Below, piece by piece: positions 37,632 through 49,368 of a DNA stretch of 64,000 nt. The position numbers and the translations under genes are program-made. The DNA is taken from positions 2,918,774-2,982,773 of the forward strand of contig NZ_KB900609.1 in NCBI RefSeq assembly GCF_000379105.1, written 5' to 3'. How positions within the stretch are numbered: the stretch's first letter is position 1; each line of letters starts with the position of its first letter. This DNA is from Methylobacterium sp. WSM2598. GTDB taxonomy: Bacteria > Pseudomonadota > Alphaproteobacteria > Rhizobiales > Beijerinckiaceae. The notes beneath the pieces were generated by a model. That model made no database searches and had not been told where the DNA came from. It worked only from the letters and a program-made list of their open reading frames with translations.

Positions 37632-38549
37632 TCAGCAATCGCGCAGCCACGCGGCGAGCCGCGCCTGCGCCGAGCCCGCCGCGATCGGGCGGGGCGCCAG
37701 CAGGCGGTAATCCGTGCCGTCCGCGACGAAGCCGAAGGGCGCCGCCAGGAGGCCGCCCGCCACGTCGTCGCAGACGAGCCGCCAGGGTCCGATCGCCACC
37801 CCGATCCCGGCGGCGGCGGCCTGCAGGCTGAGGGAGAAGTGCTCGAACCGGTGCTCCGGCCCGTCCGGTGCCGGGCGCCCGCTCCGCGCGGCCCAGTCGG
37901 CCCAGGCCGCGGGCCGGGTGCGGCTGTGCAGCCGCGGCGTCCCGGGCCGGAAGGCCGGTCCCTCGCCCGTCTCCGCCACGAAGTCGCCGGCCCGGGCGGC
38001 GGCGCAGACCGGGCCCACCCTCTCGGCGAACAGGATCGCCGCGTGGGCGCCCGGTGCCGGCGGATGGTCGTTGCGGCGGAGCGCGAGGTCGAGCCCGTCC
38101 TCGAAGCGGGGCGTGCCGCCGCCGGAGACGAGGTGGAGCGCGAGGTCGGGATGGGCCGCCTGCAGGGCCGGCAGCCGGGGGATCAGCCAGCGCATCAGCA
38201 GGGTCGGCTCGCAGGACAGGACCAGCGGCGATTGCCGGGCCTCGGCCCGCAGGGCGCGCGTCGCCGACCGGATCGTCGCGAACGCCTCGGCCACCGCCCG
38301 GTGCAGGATCGCGCCGGCCGCGTTCAGGCGGACCCGCCGGCTGCGCCGCTCGAACAGAGGCAGGCCGAGATCCTCCTCGATCGCCCGCACCGCCCGGCTG
38401 ACGGCGCCGTGGGTGAGGTGCAGTTCGTCGGCCGCCCAGGTGAAGCTCTCCAGGCGGGCCGCCGCCTCGAAGCAGCGCAGGGCGCCGAGCGGCGGCAGCC
38501 GGGCCGGCACGATCCGTGAGTCCGGCTCACCGTCACGGTCAGAAACCAT
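37632..38549 (-). CDS. LysR-type transcriptional regulator (GcvA-like)
   Basis: 305 residues from the ATG at 38549. The winged HTH is at residues of about 15-75 (LPPLGALRCFEAAARLESFTWAADELHLTHGAVSRAVRAIE). This has the 'PL.AL..FEAAAR..SFT.AA.EL..THGAVS' pattern of the GcvA subgroup. The effector-binding domain follows (SPLVLSCEPTLLMRWLIPRL). It is divergent from the LysE-type exporter 67 bp away and probably controls it, sensing the exported amino acid as LysG or ArgP do. Confidence 0.9.
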   Translation of the reverse strand: MVSDRDGEPDSRIVPARLPPLGALRCFEAAARLESFTWAADELHLTHGAVSRAVRAIEEDLGLPLFERRSRRVRLNAAGAILHRAVAEAFATIRSATRALRAEARQSPLVLSCEPTLLMRWLIPRLPALQAAHPDLALHLVSGGGTPRFEDGLDLALRRNDHPPAPGAHAAILFAERVGPVCAAARAGDFVAETGEGPAFRPGTPRLHSRTRPAAWADWAARSGRPAPDGPEHRFEHFSLSLQAAAAGIGVAIGPWRLVCDDVAGGLLAAPFGFVADGTDYRLLAPRPIAAGSAQARLAAWLRDC

Positions 38550-38616
38550 CGTTATGAGGCCCGCGGGAGTGACGCTAGGACACGGATAGCCCCTCTCCCC
38601 CGCACAGGACAGCGCC

Positions 38617-39231
38617 GTGACCGAATGGCTCGCCGTCATCGTCATCACCACCCTCGCGGTGATCAGCCCGGGACCGGATTTCGCGATGGTCTCGCGCAAC
38701 AGCCTCGTGCTCTCCCGGCGTGCCGGCCTGTTGACGGCCCTCGGCATCGGCCTCGGGGTCGCGGTCCACGTCGCCTACACGCTGCTCGGCCTCGGTCTCG
38801 TCATCCGCCAGTCGATGATCCTGTTCTCGGCGCTGAAGCTCGCCGGCGCCGCCTACCTGGTGTGGCTCGGCCTGCGGATGCTGGCGGCGCGACCGCGCGC
38901 CCGGGCGCCGGAGGCGGGCGCCGCCCCGTCGGCGGCGGCGGCCCTGCGGACCGGCTTCCTCACCAACGCCCTCAATCCCAAGACCTCGGTCTTCGTCGTC
39001 AGCCTGTTCATGCAGGTGGTCCGGCCGGAGACGCCGCCCGGCGTTCAGCTCGCCTACGGCGCCTTTCTGATGGCGGCGCACGCGCTCTGGTTCGCGCTGG
39101 TGGCACTGCTCTTCTCGCAGCCGGGCCTGCGCCGGATCCTCCTCGCCGCCGGTGGCTGGATCGACCGCGCGTTCGGGGCGGTCCTCATCGGGTTCGGCGC
39201 GGCACTGGCCGCCGCCTCCCTGGAGCGGTAG
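38617..39231 (+). CDS. LysE/RhtB-family amino acid exporter
   Basis: 204 residues from a GTG. Six membrane helices are visible, and the signature VISPGPDFAMVSRNSLVLSRRAGLLTALGIGLG is at the N-terminus. The RhtB-like FLTNALNPKTSVFVVSLF lies near residue 115. It exports an amino acid or derivative across the inner membrane. The divergent LysR gene next to it is the expected regulator. The substrate is not predictable. Confidence 0.92.
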   Translation: MTEWLAVIVITTLAVISPGPDFAMVSRNSLVLSRRAGLLTALGIGLGVAVHVAYTLLGLGLVIRQSMILFSALKLAGAAYLVWLGLRMLAARPRARAPEAGAAPSAAAALRTGFLTNALNPKTSVFVVSLFMQVVRPETPPGVQLAYGAFLMAAHALWFALVALLFSQPGLRRILLAAGGWIDRAFGAVLIGFGAALAAASLER

Positions 39232-39335
39232 GACGGAGGCCCGCATGCGGGAGCGCCCGCGCCGCAGCCCTGCCCTCGCGGCACGCTCCTCGCATGCGCC
39301 CGGCCGCATTCCCGCCAGCCCATAGCGAGTTCCCG

Positions 39336-40574
39336 ATGGCGACCAACCTCTCCGTGAACGGCTCCCGGCTCTGGGACACGCTGATGGTCTCGGCCGGCAT
39401 CGGCACCGGGCCGCGCGGCGGCATCCGGCGCCTCACCCTCACCGAGCCCGACCGGGTCATGCGCGACCGGCTCAAGGCCTGGGCCGAGGAGGGCGGCTAC
39501 GCCCTGTCGATCGACCGGCTCGGCAGCATGGTCCTGCGCCGCCCCGGCACCGAGCCCGACCTGCCCCCCGTGGTCATCGGCAGCCACCTCGACACCCAGT
39601 GGGCGGGCGGGCGCTTCGACGGGATCCTGGGCGTGCTCGCCGGGCTCGAAGTGCTGCGCACCCTCGACGATCTCGGCCTCTCCACCCGCCGCAGCATCGA
39701 GGTGGTGAACTGGACCAACGAGGAGGGCGCGCGCTTCTCGCCGCCGATGCTCTGCTCCCTCGCCTGGTCGGGCCAGCAGAGTCCCGAATGGGTCGAGGGC
39801 CGGGTCGACCGCGACGGGATCCGCTTCGGCGACGCCCTCGCGGGAATTGGCTATCGCGGCCCCGAGCCGGTCGGCGGGCGGGCGATCGACGCCTATTTCG
39901 AGCTCCACATCGAGCAGGGACCCGCCCTCGACCGCGCGGGCGTGCCGGTCGGCATCGTGACCGGCGGCTTCCCGAGCTGCGGCATGCGCATCGCCGTCGA
40001 GGGCGAGACCGCCCATACGGGCCCGACCCCGATGGCGGAGCGCCACAACGCGCTCGTCGGCGCCGCCATGGTGGCGGTGGCGGTGAACGAGATCGGCTGG
40101 GCCCACGCGGAGGCCGACGCCAAGGCCACCGCCGCCCGCCTCGACCTCGTCCCGAACCTGCCCGGCACCCTCTCGGAATATGCCGAATTGTTCATCGACA
40201 TGCGCGCCCCCGAGGTGGAGCGGCTGGAGACCATGAAGGCGGCCCTGCGGGCGGCCCTGCCGGACTGCGCCGAACGCTCGCGCACGGCGATCCGGATCGC
40301 CGAGGAATGGGGTTTCGGGGTGTTCCAGTTCGACGACGGGCTGATCGCGCTCCTGCGCGAGACCGCCGCACGGCTCGCCGTCCCGACCATGGACCTGCGC
40401 TCGCAGGCCGGGCACGACGCCTACCACGTCGCCCGGGTCGCGCCGGCCTGCATGATCTTCACCCCCTGCAAGGGCGGCATCACCCACAACGAGGCCGAGG
40501 CGATCGACCTCGCCGAGACGCTGCCCGGCGTGAACCTGCTGCTCCACGCCGCGCTCGCCCGCGCCAACCGCTGA
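39336..40574 (+). CDS. M20-family amidohydrolase (N-carbamoyl-L-amino acid hydrolase / allantoate amidohydrolase type)
   Basis: 412 residues from the ATG at 39336. The metal ligands are in VVIGSHLDTQWAGGRFDGILG (His, Asp), NWTNEEGARF (Glu pair) and FELHIEQGPAL (His). The last ligand region is GGITHNEAEAIDLAE. The dimerisation domain includes GMRIAVEGETAHTGPTPM. Enzymes of this group remove the carbamoyl or ureido group from N-carbamoyl amino acids, allantoate or beta-ureidopropionate in purine, pyrimidine or hydantoin breakdown. Specificity is unresolved. It is cytoplasmic. Confidence 0.9.
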   Translation: MATNLSVNGSRLWDTLMVSAGIGTGPRGGIRRLTLTEPDRVMRDRLKAWAEEGGYALSIDRLGSMVLRRPGTEPDLPPVVIGSHLDTQWAGGRFDGILGVLAGLEVLRTLDDLGLSTRRSIEVVNWTNEEGARFSPPMLCSLAWSGQQSPEWVEGRVDRDGIRFGDALAGIGYRGPEPVGGRAIDAYFELHIEQGPALDRAGVPVGIVTGGFPSCGMRIAVEGETAHTGPTPMAERHNALVGAAMVAVAVNEIGWAHAEADAKATAARLDLVPNLPGTLSEYAELFIDMRAPEVERLETMKAALRAALPDCAERSRTAIRIAEEWGFGVFQFDDGLIALLRETAARLAVPTMDLRSQAGHDAYHVARVAPACMIFTPCKGGITHNEAEAIDLAETLPGVNLLLHAALARANR

Positions 40575-40636
40575 GGAACCTTGACGTCGGCGCGGGCCGC
40601 GATACCTGCCGCCCGTCCTCACCGGGATCCTGAGCC

Positions 40637-41605
40637 ATGTCGATGACCCGTCGCACGCTCCTCGCCGCCGGGCCCGCGGCGGTCGGCAGCGCCGCCGGCC
40701 TCGGCGGCGGGCCGGCCGCCGCCGCCCCCGCCGCGCCGCCGCCCGCCCTCTACCGCTACGCGGTCGGCGAGGCCGCCGTGACCGCCCTGCACGAGGGCAT
40801 GGTCGCGCGCCCGATCGACGCGTCCTTCGTGCGCAACGCCCCCTTCGAGGCGGTGCAGGGCGCGCTGGAGCGCGCCTTCCTGCCCAGGGACGCGCTGCCG
40901 ATCACCTTCACGCCCCTGCTCCTCGACCTCGGCGGGCGGCGGGTGCTGATCGACACCGGCTTCGCCGATAACGGCCCGGCCTCCACCGGCGGGGTCCTGC
41001 GCGCCCTCGACGCGCTCGGCCTGCAGCCCGGCCAGATCGACGCGGTGGTGATCAGCCACTTCCACCCCGACCACATCCTCGGGCTGCGCCGCAAGGACGG
41101 CAGCCTCACCTACCCGAACGCGCAGGTGCTGGTGCCCGAGCCCGAGGCGGCCTTCTGGATGGACGACGGCCGCCGGGCGAACCCGCCGGAGGCCCTGAAG
41201 CCGACCCTCGGCGCCGTGCAGCGGGCCTTCGAGCCCAAGGACATCCGGGTCGAGCGCTACGCCTGGGGCAAGGAGGTGCTGCCCGGCCTCACCGCCCTCG
41301 ACGCGCGCGGCCACACGCCGGGCCACACCGCCTTCGCGCTGCATTCGGGCGAGGCGAGGCTCCTGGTGATGTCGGACGTCACCAACCACCCGGCCCTGTT
41401 CGTGCGCAACCCCGACTGGTCGGCAATCTTCGACATGGATGCCGACCAGGCCCGCGCCACCCGCCACAGGATGCTGCAGATGGCGGCCTCCGAGCGGCTG
41501 GCGGTGGCCTTCTACCACGCCCCGTTCCCGGCCGCGGGCCACATCGCGAAGGCGGGCGAGGGCTACGAGCTCGTCCCGCTGCAATGGGGCGTGGGCCCGG
41601 CCTGA
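40637..41605 (+). CDS. Tat-exported MBL-fold metallo-hydrolase
   Basis: 322 residues. A twin-arginine signal, MSMTRRTLLAAGPAAVGSAA, ends near AAAAPAA. The metal-binding VVISHFHPDHILG sits near residue 138, DARGHTPGHTAFAL near 225, and LVMSDVTNHPALF provides the next ligand (Asp). Periplasmic enzymes of this layout hydrolyse lactones, beta-lactams or phosphoesters; a quorum-quenching lactonase is possible but not shown. It follows the M20 hydrolase by 62 bp. Its stop codon is embedded in a perfect hairpin. Confidence 0.85.
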   Translation: MSMTRRTLLAAGPAAVGSAAGLGGGPAAAAPAAPPPALYRYAVGEAAVTALHEGMVARPIDASFVRNAPFEAVQGALERAFLPRDALPITFTPLLLDLGGRRVLIDTGFADNGPASTGGVLRALDALGLQPGQIDAVVISHFHPDHILGLRRKDGSLTYPNAQVLVPEPEAAFWMDDGRRANPPEALKPTLGAVQRAFEPKDIRVERYAWGKEVLPGLTALDARGHTPGHTAFALHSGEARLLVMSDVTNHPALFVRNPDWSAIFDMDADQARATRHRMLQMAASERLAVAFYHAPFPAAGHIAKAGEGYELVPLQWGVGPA

Positions 41606-41617
41606 CGGGCCGGGCCC
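41593..41617. terminator. perfect hairpin spanning the MBL gene stop codon
   Basis: Arms GGGCCCGGCC (41593-41602) and GGCCGGGCCC (41608-41617) with loop TGACG, which contains the TGA stop. It lies between convergent genes and could end transcription from both sides. Confidence 0.65.
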
Positions 41618-41626
41618 CCGGAGGAG

Positions 41627-41947
41627 TCAGGCGCCGGTCTCGGCGAGGAGCCAGGCCAGGGTCCCAGCCTCGGCGCCCGACGGGGTGAGGTGCAGGATGA
41701 TCGGCGTCTCGTAGGGGTGGCGGGCCTTGAGCGCCGCGCTCAGGGCCTCGGCCAGCCCCTCGCGGCTCTTCACGAGCGCCACCACCTCCTGCCCGCGCTC
41801 GACCGCGCCCTTCCAGGCATAGACCGAGCGCATCCCGGGCAGGACGTTGACGCAGGCGGCGAGCTTCTCGCGCACGAGGGTCTCGCCCACGGCCAGGGCG
41901 GTCTCCTCGTCCGGAAAGGTCGTGTAGACGAGCAGCGGGCGCTCCAT
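41627..41947 (-). CDS. cutA: divalent-cation tolerance protein CutA
   Basis: 106 residues from the ATG at 41947, the usual CutA length. The sequence has LLVYTTFPDEETALAVGETLV, then EKLAACVNVLPGMRSVYAWKG (conserved ACVN..P....Y.WKG) and HPYETPIILHL near the end. CutA forms compact trimers and binds Cu(II) in vitro; the physiological role is uncertain. An in-frame extension upstream has no conserved residues. Confidence 0.95.
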   Translation of the reverse strand: MERPLLVYTTFPDEETALAVGETLVREKLAACVNVLPGMRSVYAWKGAVERGQEVVALVKSREGLAEALSAALKARHPYETPIILHLTPSGAEAGTLAWLLAETGA

Positions 41948-42030
41948 GCTATGCGTCTCCGGGTGACGGCGGATCCGGCCCCGAGTGAGCGGGGAGCGGC
42001 GCCCCGGCGTCAAGCGGGGCAGAGTCGAGC

Positions 42031-42801
42031 ATGGCGCGTCGCTTCAACCGGATGGCCTTCATCGCCAGCCCGACGGCCGATGCCCGCGAGGCCGCCGCGC
42101 TCCTGATGCAGCGCTACGACCACGTGCCGCCCGAGGAGGCGGACGTGGTGGTGGGCCTGGGCGGCGACGGCCTGATGCTGCAGGCCCTGCACCGCTTCAT
42201 GGGCAGCGGCAAGCCGATCTACGGCATGAACCGCGGCACGGTCGGCTTCCTGATGAACGAGTTCCACCTCGACGACCTGCCCGACCGGCTGGAGCAGACG
42301 CAGCGCAGCGTGGTCCACCCGCTCCTGATGGTGGCGACCGACGTGCTCGGCCTCACCCACACGGCGCGGGCGGTCAACGAGGTCTACATGCTGCGCCAGA
42401 CCCACCAGACCGCGAAGCTCAAGATCTCCATCGACGGGCAGGTGCGCCTGCCCGAGCTGATCGCCGACGGGGTGCTGGCGGCGACGCCGGTCGGCTCGAC
42501 GGCGTACAACTTCTCGGTCGGGGGCCCGATCCTGCCGATCTCGGCCCAGCTGATCGCGCTCACCCCGATCTCGGCCTTCCGGCCGCGGCGCCAGGGCAGC
42601 GTGCTCCTGCCGAACCACGCCCGCATCCGCATCGAGGTGAAGGACCCGGAATACCGCCCGGTCGCGGCGGTGGCCGACCACACCGAGTTCCGCCGCGTCG
42701 CCCGGGTCGAGACCCAGCTCGACCGCTCGACCGACCTCGTCATGCTGCACGATCCCGGCCACAGCATGGACGAGCGCATCCTGCGCGAGCAGTTCGGCTG
42801 A
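42031..42801 (+). CDS. nadK: NAD kinase
   Basis: 256 residues. The NAD kinase motif VVVGLGGDGLMLQALHRF is at residues of about 44-61, NRGTVGFLMNEF near 75-86, and the NE/D-rich substrate site ARAVNEVYMLRQ near 113. GVLAATPVGSTAYNFSVGGPILP is the second diagnostic motif. It phosphorylates NAD to NADP in the cytoplasm. The short form matches Rhizobiales NadK. It is divergent from cutA and probably single-gene. Confidence 0.96.
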   Translation: MARRFNRMAFIASPTADAREAAALLMQRYDHVPPEEADVVVGLGGDGLMLQALHRFMGSGKPIYGMNRGTVGFLMNEFHLDDLPDRLEQTQRSVVHPLLMVATDVLGLTHTARAVNEVYMLRQTHQTAKLKISIDGQVRLPELIADGVLAATPVGSTAYNFSVGGPILPISAQLIALTPISAFRPRRQGSVLLPNHARIRIEVKDPEYRPVAAVADHTEFRRVARVETQLDRSTDLVMLHDPGHSMDERILREQFG

Positions 42802-42842
42802 GGGCGATCCCCTGCTCCGGTCCGGTGCGCGGGGCCCGGCGA

Positions 42843-43259
42843 TCACAGCCCGCGGATGATCTGCGTGAACCGATCCTCCGCCCGGCTGTAGCGCTCGGCC
42901 ACGCGCTCCCGCAGGCAGGCCCGCACGGTCATGTCGGCGTAGAACAGGCCCTGGCGCTTCATCATCCGGCACTCGACGAGGGGCGGGCCGTAGATCCCGG
43001 CGGCCAGGACGAGGAGCAGGCCGCCGATCTCGGCGGCCCGCACCAGGCCCGGCGGCCAGGGGACGAAGCGCCTCCCGGCCGTCCGGACAGGACCGGCGGA
43101 GCCGAGGGCGACCGGCGCGGCGCGGCGCTCCTGCTCCATCCCGGCGAGGGCCGCGGGGCGCAGGGCCGTCGCCGGATCGACGCCCGGCCAGGGCGCCGGA
43201 TCCTGGGCCGGCCGCCTCTGTCCGAACCTGCGCGCGACGGGGCTGAGCGCCGACGCCAT
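42843..43259 (-). CDS. hypothetical protein with one central membrane helix
   Basis: The ATG at 43259 has GGGAG nine bases upstream (an in-frame GTG at 43283 is less likely), giving 138 residues. The N-terminal 80 residues are Pro/Arg/Ala-rich and look disordered. A single membrane helix (AAEIGGLLLVLAAGIYGPPLV) follows, then a charged C-terminal domain with cysteines in VECRMMKRQ and VRACLRERV. The family is not recognised. Its stop is 41 bp from the convergent nadK stop. Confidence 0.65.
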   Translation of the reverse strand: MASALSPVARRFGQRRPAQDPAPWPGVDPATALRPAALAGMEQERRAAPVALGSAGPVRTAGRRFVPWPPGLVRAAEIGGLLLVLAAGIYGPPLVECRMMKRQGLFYADMTVRACLRERVAERYSRAEDRFTQIIRGL

Positions 43260-43582
43260 GGTGGAATGCTCCCGAATTGGCACGACCGATCTCGGCCGCC
43301 GGGAGCCCTGCCAGACGCGTGCCCGCGCGCAACGAAGTCTTTACCATGTCCTTGGGGAAGAAATGATACAGGCGGCGGGAGCGACCGTTTCCGTGGAGAG
43401 GCGCCGTGTCATCGTGAGATCGGTCCGCCGGGATCCGCGTCGGAATGCCGGATGATGGCGGCGCGGCGCCCGCCCTCCGCGGGGCTTCGCGCCCGGGCGG
43501 CTCCGTCCGCGCGGGCGGGCGGTGCGTGACGCGTGCGCGACCGCGCCGCGCGATCCCGCCCGGCGCAGCGAGGCCCCCTCCC
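43260..43582. other. 323-bp gap, no gene seen
   Basis: Slightly AT-richer around 43330-43380 (CTTTACCATGTCCTTGGGG). It probably contains the promoter of the leftward hypothetical gene. No terminator-like dyad for the kinase gene stood out. Confidence 0.4.
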
Positions 43583-46254
<2,672 letters not shown>

Positions 46255-46258
<4 letters not shown>

Positions 46259-47298
46259 GCGGCCTTCGCCCCGCCGAGGGCCAGGGCCTCGACCGCGGGC
46301 CAGCGGCCGAGGAAGGCCTCGACCACCGCCGGGTCGAAATGCGTGCCGGCCTGGGCCCGCACGTGGTCGCGCGCCGCCTCCAGGGACCAGGCGGCCTTGT
46401 AGGGCCGCGCGCTGGTGAGGGCGTCGAACACGTCCGCCACGGCGACGATGCGGCCCGAGAGCGGGATCTCCTCCCCCTTCAGCCCGCGCGGATAGCCGGT
46501 GCCGTCCCAGCGCTCGTGGTGGGTGCCGGCGATCTCGGCGGCGAGCCGCACCACCTCGGAAGAGCTGCTCTCCAGCATGCGCTCCCCGCGCTCGGCGTGG
46601 CGCTCCATCTCCCGCCGCTCGGCCGCGCTGAGGGGGCCGCGCTTCAGCAGGATCGCGTCGGGGATGGCGATCTTGCCGACGTCGTGCATGGTCGAGGCGA
46701 GGCTGATCAGGCGGCCGCGGTCGGGCGGGAAGCCCATCGCCTCGGCGATCAGCCCGACATAGCCGGCGACCCGCGCCACGTGGTCCCCGGTATCGGTGTC
46801 GCGGTGCTCGGCGGCCCGCATCAGCAGGGTGACGATCTCGCGCTCGCGGGCCTCCACCAGGGAGACCGCGGCCGCCACCTCGCGGGCGAGCCAGGCCGCC
46901 CGCTCCTCCTGCTCGCGATAGGCGCGGCTCAGCGCCAGCAGGTTGGTGACGCGGGCGCGGATCTCCAGCGGGTCGCAGGGCTTGTTCACGAAGTCGGTCG
47001 CGCCCGCCTCGAGCGCCTCGCGCCGCAGCGCCCGCGCGTCGAAGCTCGTCACCATCACGATCGGCACGTGGGCGAAGCCCGGGATCGCCCGCGCGGCCCG
47101 GATGAAGGCGAGGCCGTCCATCTCGGGCATCTCGTAATCGGTGAGCACGATCCCGATCTCGGGCCCGTGCGCGCGGATGTGGGCGAGCGCCTCCGCCGGG
47201 CGCGTGAAGGCGTCCGGGGCGCAATCCGCGATCGGCCGCAGGGCTTCCACCATGAGGAGGTTGTTGAGTTCGGCATCGTCGAGCACGAGCGCGCGCAT
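46255..47298 (-). CDS. response regulator with HD-GYP cyclic-di-GMP phosphodiesterase domain
   Basis: 347 residues from the ATG at 47298 (GGGGGAG upstream). The receiver domain at 1-120 has [13 protein letters not shown] with the phospho-accepting Asp. The HD-GYP domain has [13 protein letters not shown] (HD plus GK), [23 protein letters not shown] (HHExxDGxGYP, complete) and [10 protein letters not shown]. It should hydrolyse cyclic-di-GMP. It is translated ahead of, and coupled to, the hybrid kinase, forming a two-component signalling pair. Confidence 0.95.
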
Positions 47299-47505
47299 CC
47301 GTCTCCCCCCGCCAGCAGCGCATGAGCGGCCGGCGCATGATCGCGGCGAAACCTTGACAAGTCCTCCCTGCGGGAGCGGGGCCCGGCCGCGTCCACTTGG
47401 ACGCGATGCTTTGGCTTTGAAACCGGCCCCGCGGGCGCTACAGGACTTCTTCAGTGACCCGGGCGCGCGGCGCCCCCCGAACAGGATTCGCACGAGACCC
47501 CCACG

Positions 47506-47853
47506 ATGGCAGGCTTCAAGGACCAGCTTTTCGACACCCGGCGCGGCGCCTCCGCGCAGGCGAAGCAGGCGATGCTGGAGAAGTTCAAGACCCGCGCGGC
47601 CGAGGAGGACCCGGCGGCGCAGGCCCGCAGGGCCGAGCGCCAGCGCATCGCCGAGGCCCGCGCCGCCCGCGAGGCGGAGCGCGAGGCGAAGCGCAAGGCG
47701 GAGGCGGAACGCCGCGCGGCCGAGGAGGCGGAGGCCCGCGCCCGGGCCGAACGGGAGGCCGAGGAGGAGGCGGAGCGCCAGCGCGCCGCGGAGGTCGAGC
47801 AGAAGGCCGCCCGCGACGCCCGCTACGCCGCCCGCAAGGCGCGCAAGAAGTAG
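47506..47853 (+). CDS. DUF6481-family coiled-coil protein
   Basis: 115 residues: MAGFKDQLFDTRRGASAQAKQAMLEKFKTR, then a continuous Ala/Arg/Glu-rich helix (RAEREAEEEAERQRAAEV) ending KARKK. The KxAMLEKFKxR opening followed by a charged helix is the DUF6481 pattern common in alphaproteobacteria. The function is unknown; an RNA-binding or ribosome-associated role is possible from charge alone. It is divergent from the HD-GYP gene. Confidence 0.8.
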   Translation: MAGFKDQLFDTRRGASAQAKQAMLEKFKTRAAEEDPAAQARRAERQRIAEARAAREAEREAKRKAEAERRAAEEAEARARAEREAEEEAERQRAAEVEQKAARDARYAARKARKK

Positions 47854-47862
47854 GCCTCCGGC

Positions 47863-47886
47863 GCGCGGCCCCTCGCCGGGCCGCGC
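47863..47886. terminator. hairpin between convergent DUF6481 and DUF488 genes
   Basis: GCGCGGCCC (47863-47871) and GGGCCGCGC (47878-47886) are perfect 9-bp arms with a 6-nt loop, filling the 35-bp gap between the two stops. Confidence 0.6.
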
Positions 47887-47888
47887 CC

Positions 47889-48332
47889 TCAGGCGAAGAG
47901 ATCGACGATCCGGAAACCCCGATCGGCGAGCCGCTCGCCCAGCACGCGGCGGTGGCACCGTTCCGGGTCGCGCTCGAAGCAGAGCAGGCAGGTCGGCGCG
48001 CCGGCCGCGAGCGCCGCGAGGTCGTCCAGGGCGGCCTCGCCGGCGCCCGTGTCGAGCACCTCCGCGCAGTAGATCCGCCGCATCAGGGCCGCGTCGTGGG
48101 CGCGGGCGGCCTCGCGGCCGGCCTTGGGCGTGCCGAGCCCGCGCAGATGCGCGTAGCCGATGCCGGATTCCGCGAGCCGGTCGCGCAGGGCGCTCTTCGA
48201 GAAGCCGCGCTTGCGCGACAGGGCGACGGCCCGCACGTCGGCGAGGAGGCCGATCCCCGCCCCCGCGAGCGCGGCCACGAAGCGCTCCGAATCCGCGCCC
48301 TCGTAGCCGATGGTGAAGAGAACCTTATCCAC
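47889..48332 (-). CDS. DUF488 domain-containing protein
   Basis: Start chosen at the GTG at 48332, with GAGGA seven bases upstream, giving 147 residues: VDKVLFTIGYEGADSERFV, then LLADVRAVALSRKRGFSKSAL and CLLCFERDPERCHRRVL. The IGYEG, DVR and C..CHR motifs are diagnostic for DUF488. Its function is unknown; the conserved Cys/His/Arg suggest nucleotide or nucleic-acid binding. It is cytoplasmic. Confidence 0.88.
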   Translation of the reverse strand: MDKVLFTIGYEGADSERFVAALAGAGIGLLADVRAVALSRKRGFSKSALRDRLAESGIGYAHLRGLGTPKAGREAARAHDAALMRRIYCAEVLDTGAGEAALDDLAALAAGAPTCLLCFERDPERCHRRVLGERLADRGFRIVDLFA

Positions 48333-48519
48333 CCGTGATTCCTCGCAGATCCCCGGGCCGGGAACCCCGCCGGCGCCGCCGCCCCGCCCGTCGCGGCGCC
48401 CGATGTGGCGCTCGCGCAACGCATTCCCGAAATCGCCTGCGATACTGTCAAGCCTTCATTAACCTGCCCCGGGGCATCGAATAGCCATTGTGTTCTGCGT
48501 CAGTTCAGGTCGCGCGTCG

Positions 48520-49368
48520 ATGCCGCTGGAGTCGAATCCAACCTCCCTCGCCACGCATGGATCCGCTTGGCTGAAGCGCCTCGCGGTCGGCCTGACCTTG
48601 GCGCTGCTCGGCGCCTGCGCCGGCTCGACGGATTTCTACCCGACCAAGGGGGACGTGAAGCCGCATCCGGGCGTGGCGCGCGCCAAGCAGCGTCCGATCC
48701 AGGGCATCGACGTCTCGAAGTGGCAGGGGCCGATCGACTGGGCCTCGGTCCGCGCGGCGGGCACGCAATTCGCCTACATCAAGGCGACGGAGGGCGGCGA
48801 CCACCTCGACGACCGCTTCCGCGATAACTGGGCCGGCGCCGCCAGGGCCGGCGTGCCGCGGGGCGCCTACCACTTCGTGTACTGGTGCCGCTCCCCCGAG
48901 GAGCAGATGGCGTGGTTCAAGCGCAACGTGCCGAACGACCCCACCGCCCTGCCGCCGGTCCTCGACGTGGAGTGGAACGGCCACTCGACCTCCTGCCCCA
49001 AGAAGCTGCCCAAGCCCCAGGCCCTCGCGATGACGCAGACCATGCTGCGCGAGATGGAGGCCTACACGGGCAAGCGGCCGATCATCTACACGGACATCAC
49101 CTTCCACCGCGACGTGCTGGAGGGCGAACTCCCCGATTACCCGCACTGGGTCCGCTCGACGGCGGCCGAGCCCGAGCAGCGCTTCGCCAACCGGGACTGG
49201 ATGCTCTGGCAATTCACGTCCACGGGGCGGGTGCCGGGCGTGCAGGGCGACGTCGACCGCAACGCCTTCTACGGCTCGCCCTCCGAGTGGGCCTCCTTCC
49301 TCGCCACCGATTGCGATCCCCGCTACCACCGCCGCCTCTCCGCCGCGGGGCTGTGCACCGAGAAGTGA
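48520..49368 (+). CDS. lipoprotein lysozyme, glycoside hydrolase family 25
   Basis: 282 residues from the ATG at 48520; a GTG at 48490 is in frame and neither has a strong ribosome site. A hydrophobic helix ends in lipobox LLGAC. The GH25 domain starts QGIDVSKWQGPIDWASVRAAG (catalytic Asp in DVSKWQG), with AYIKATEGG, GAYHF and LPPVLDVEWNG (the second acidic pair). The end QFTSTGRVPGVQGDVDRNAFYG is also typical. It cleaves peptidoglycan beta-1,4 bonds. Its TGA begins repeat copy B. RNase HII follows. Confidence 0.92.
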   Translation: MPLESNPTSLATHGSAWLKRLAVGLTLALLGACAGSTDFYPTKGDVKPHPGVARAKQRPIQGIDVSKWQGPIDWASVRAAGTQFAYIKATEGGDHLDDRFRDNWAGAARAGVPRGAYHFVYWCRSPEEQMAWFKRNVPNDPTALPPVLDVEWNGHSTSCPKKLPKPQALAMTQTMLREMEAYTGKRPIIYTDITFHRDVLEGELPDYPHWVRSTAAEPEQRFANRDWMLWQFTSTGRVPGVQGDVDRNAFYGSPSEWASFLATDCDPRYHRRLSAAGLCTEK

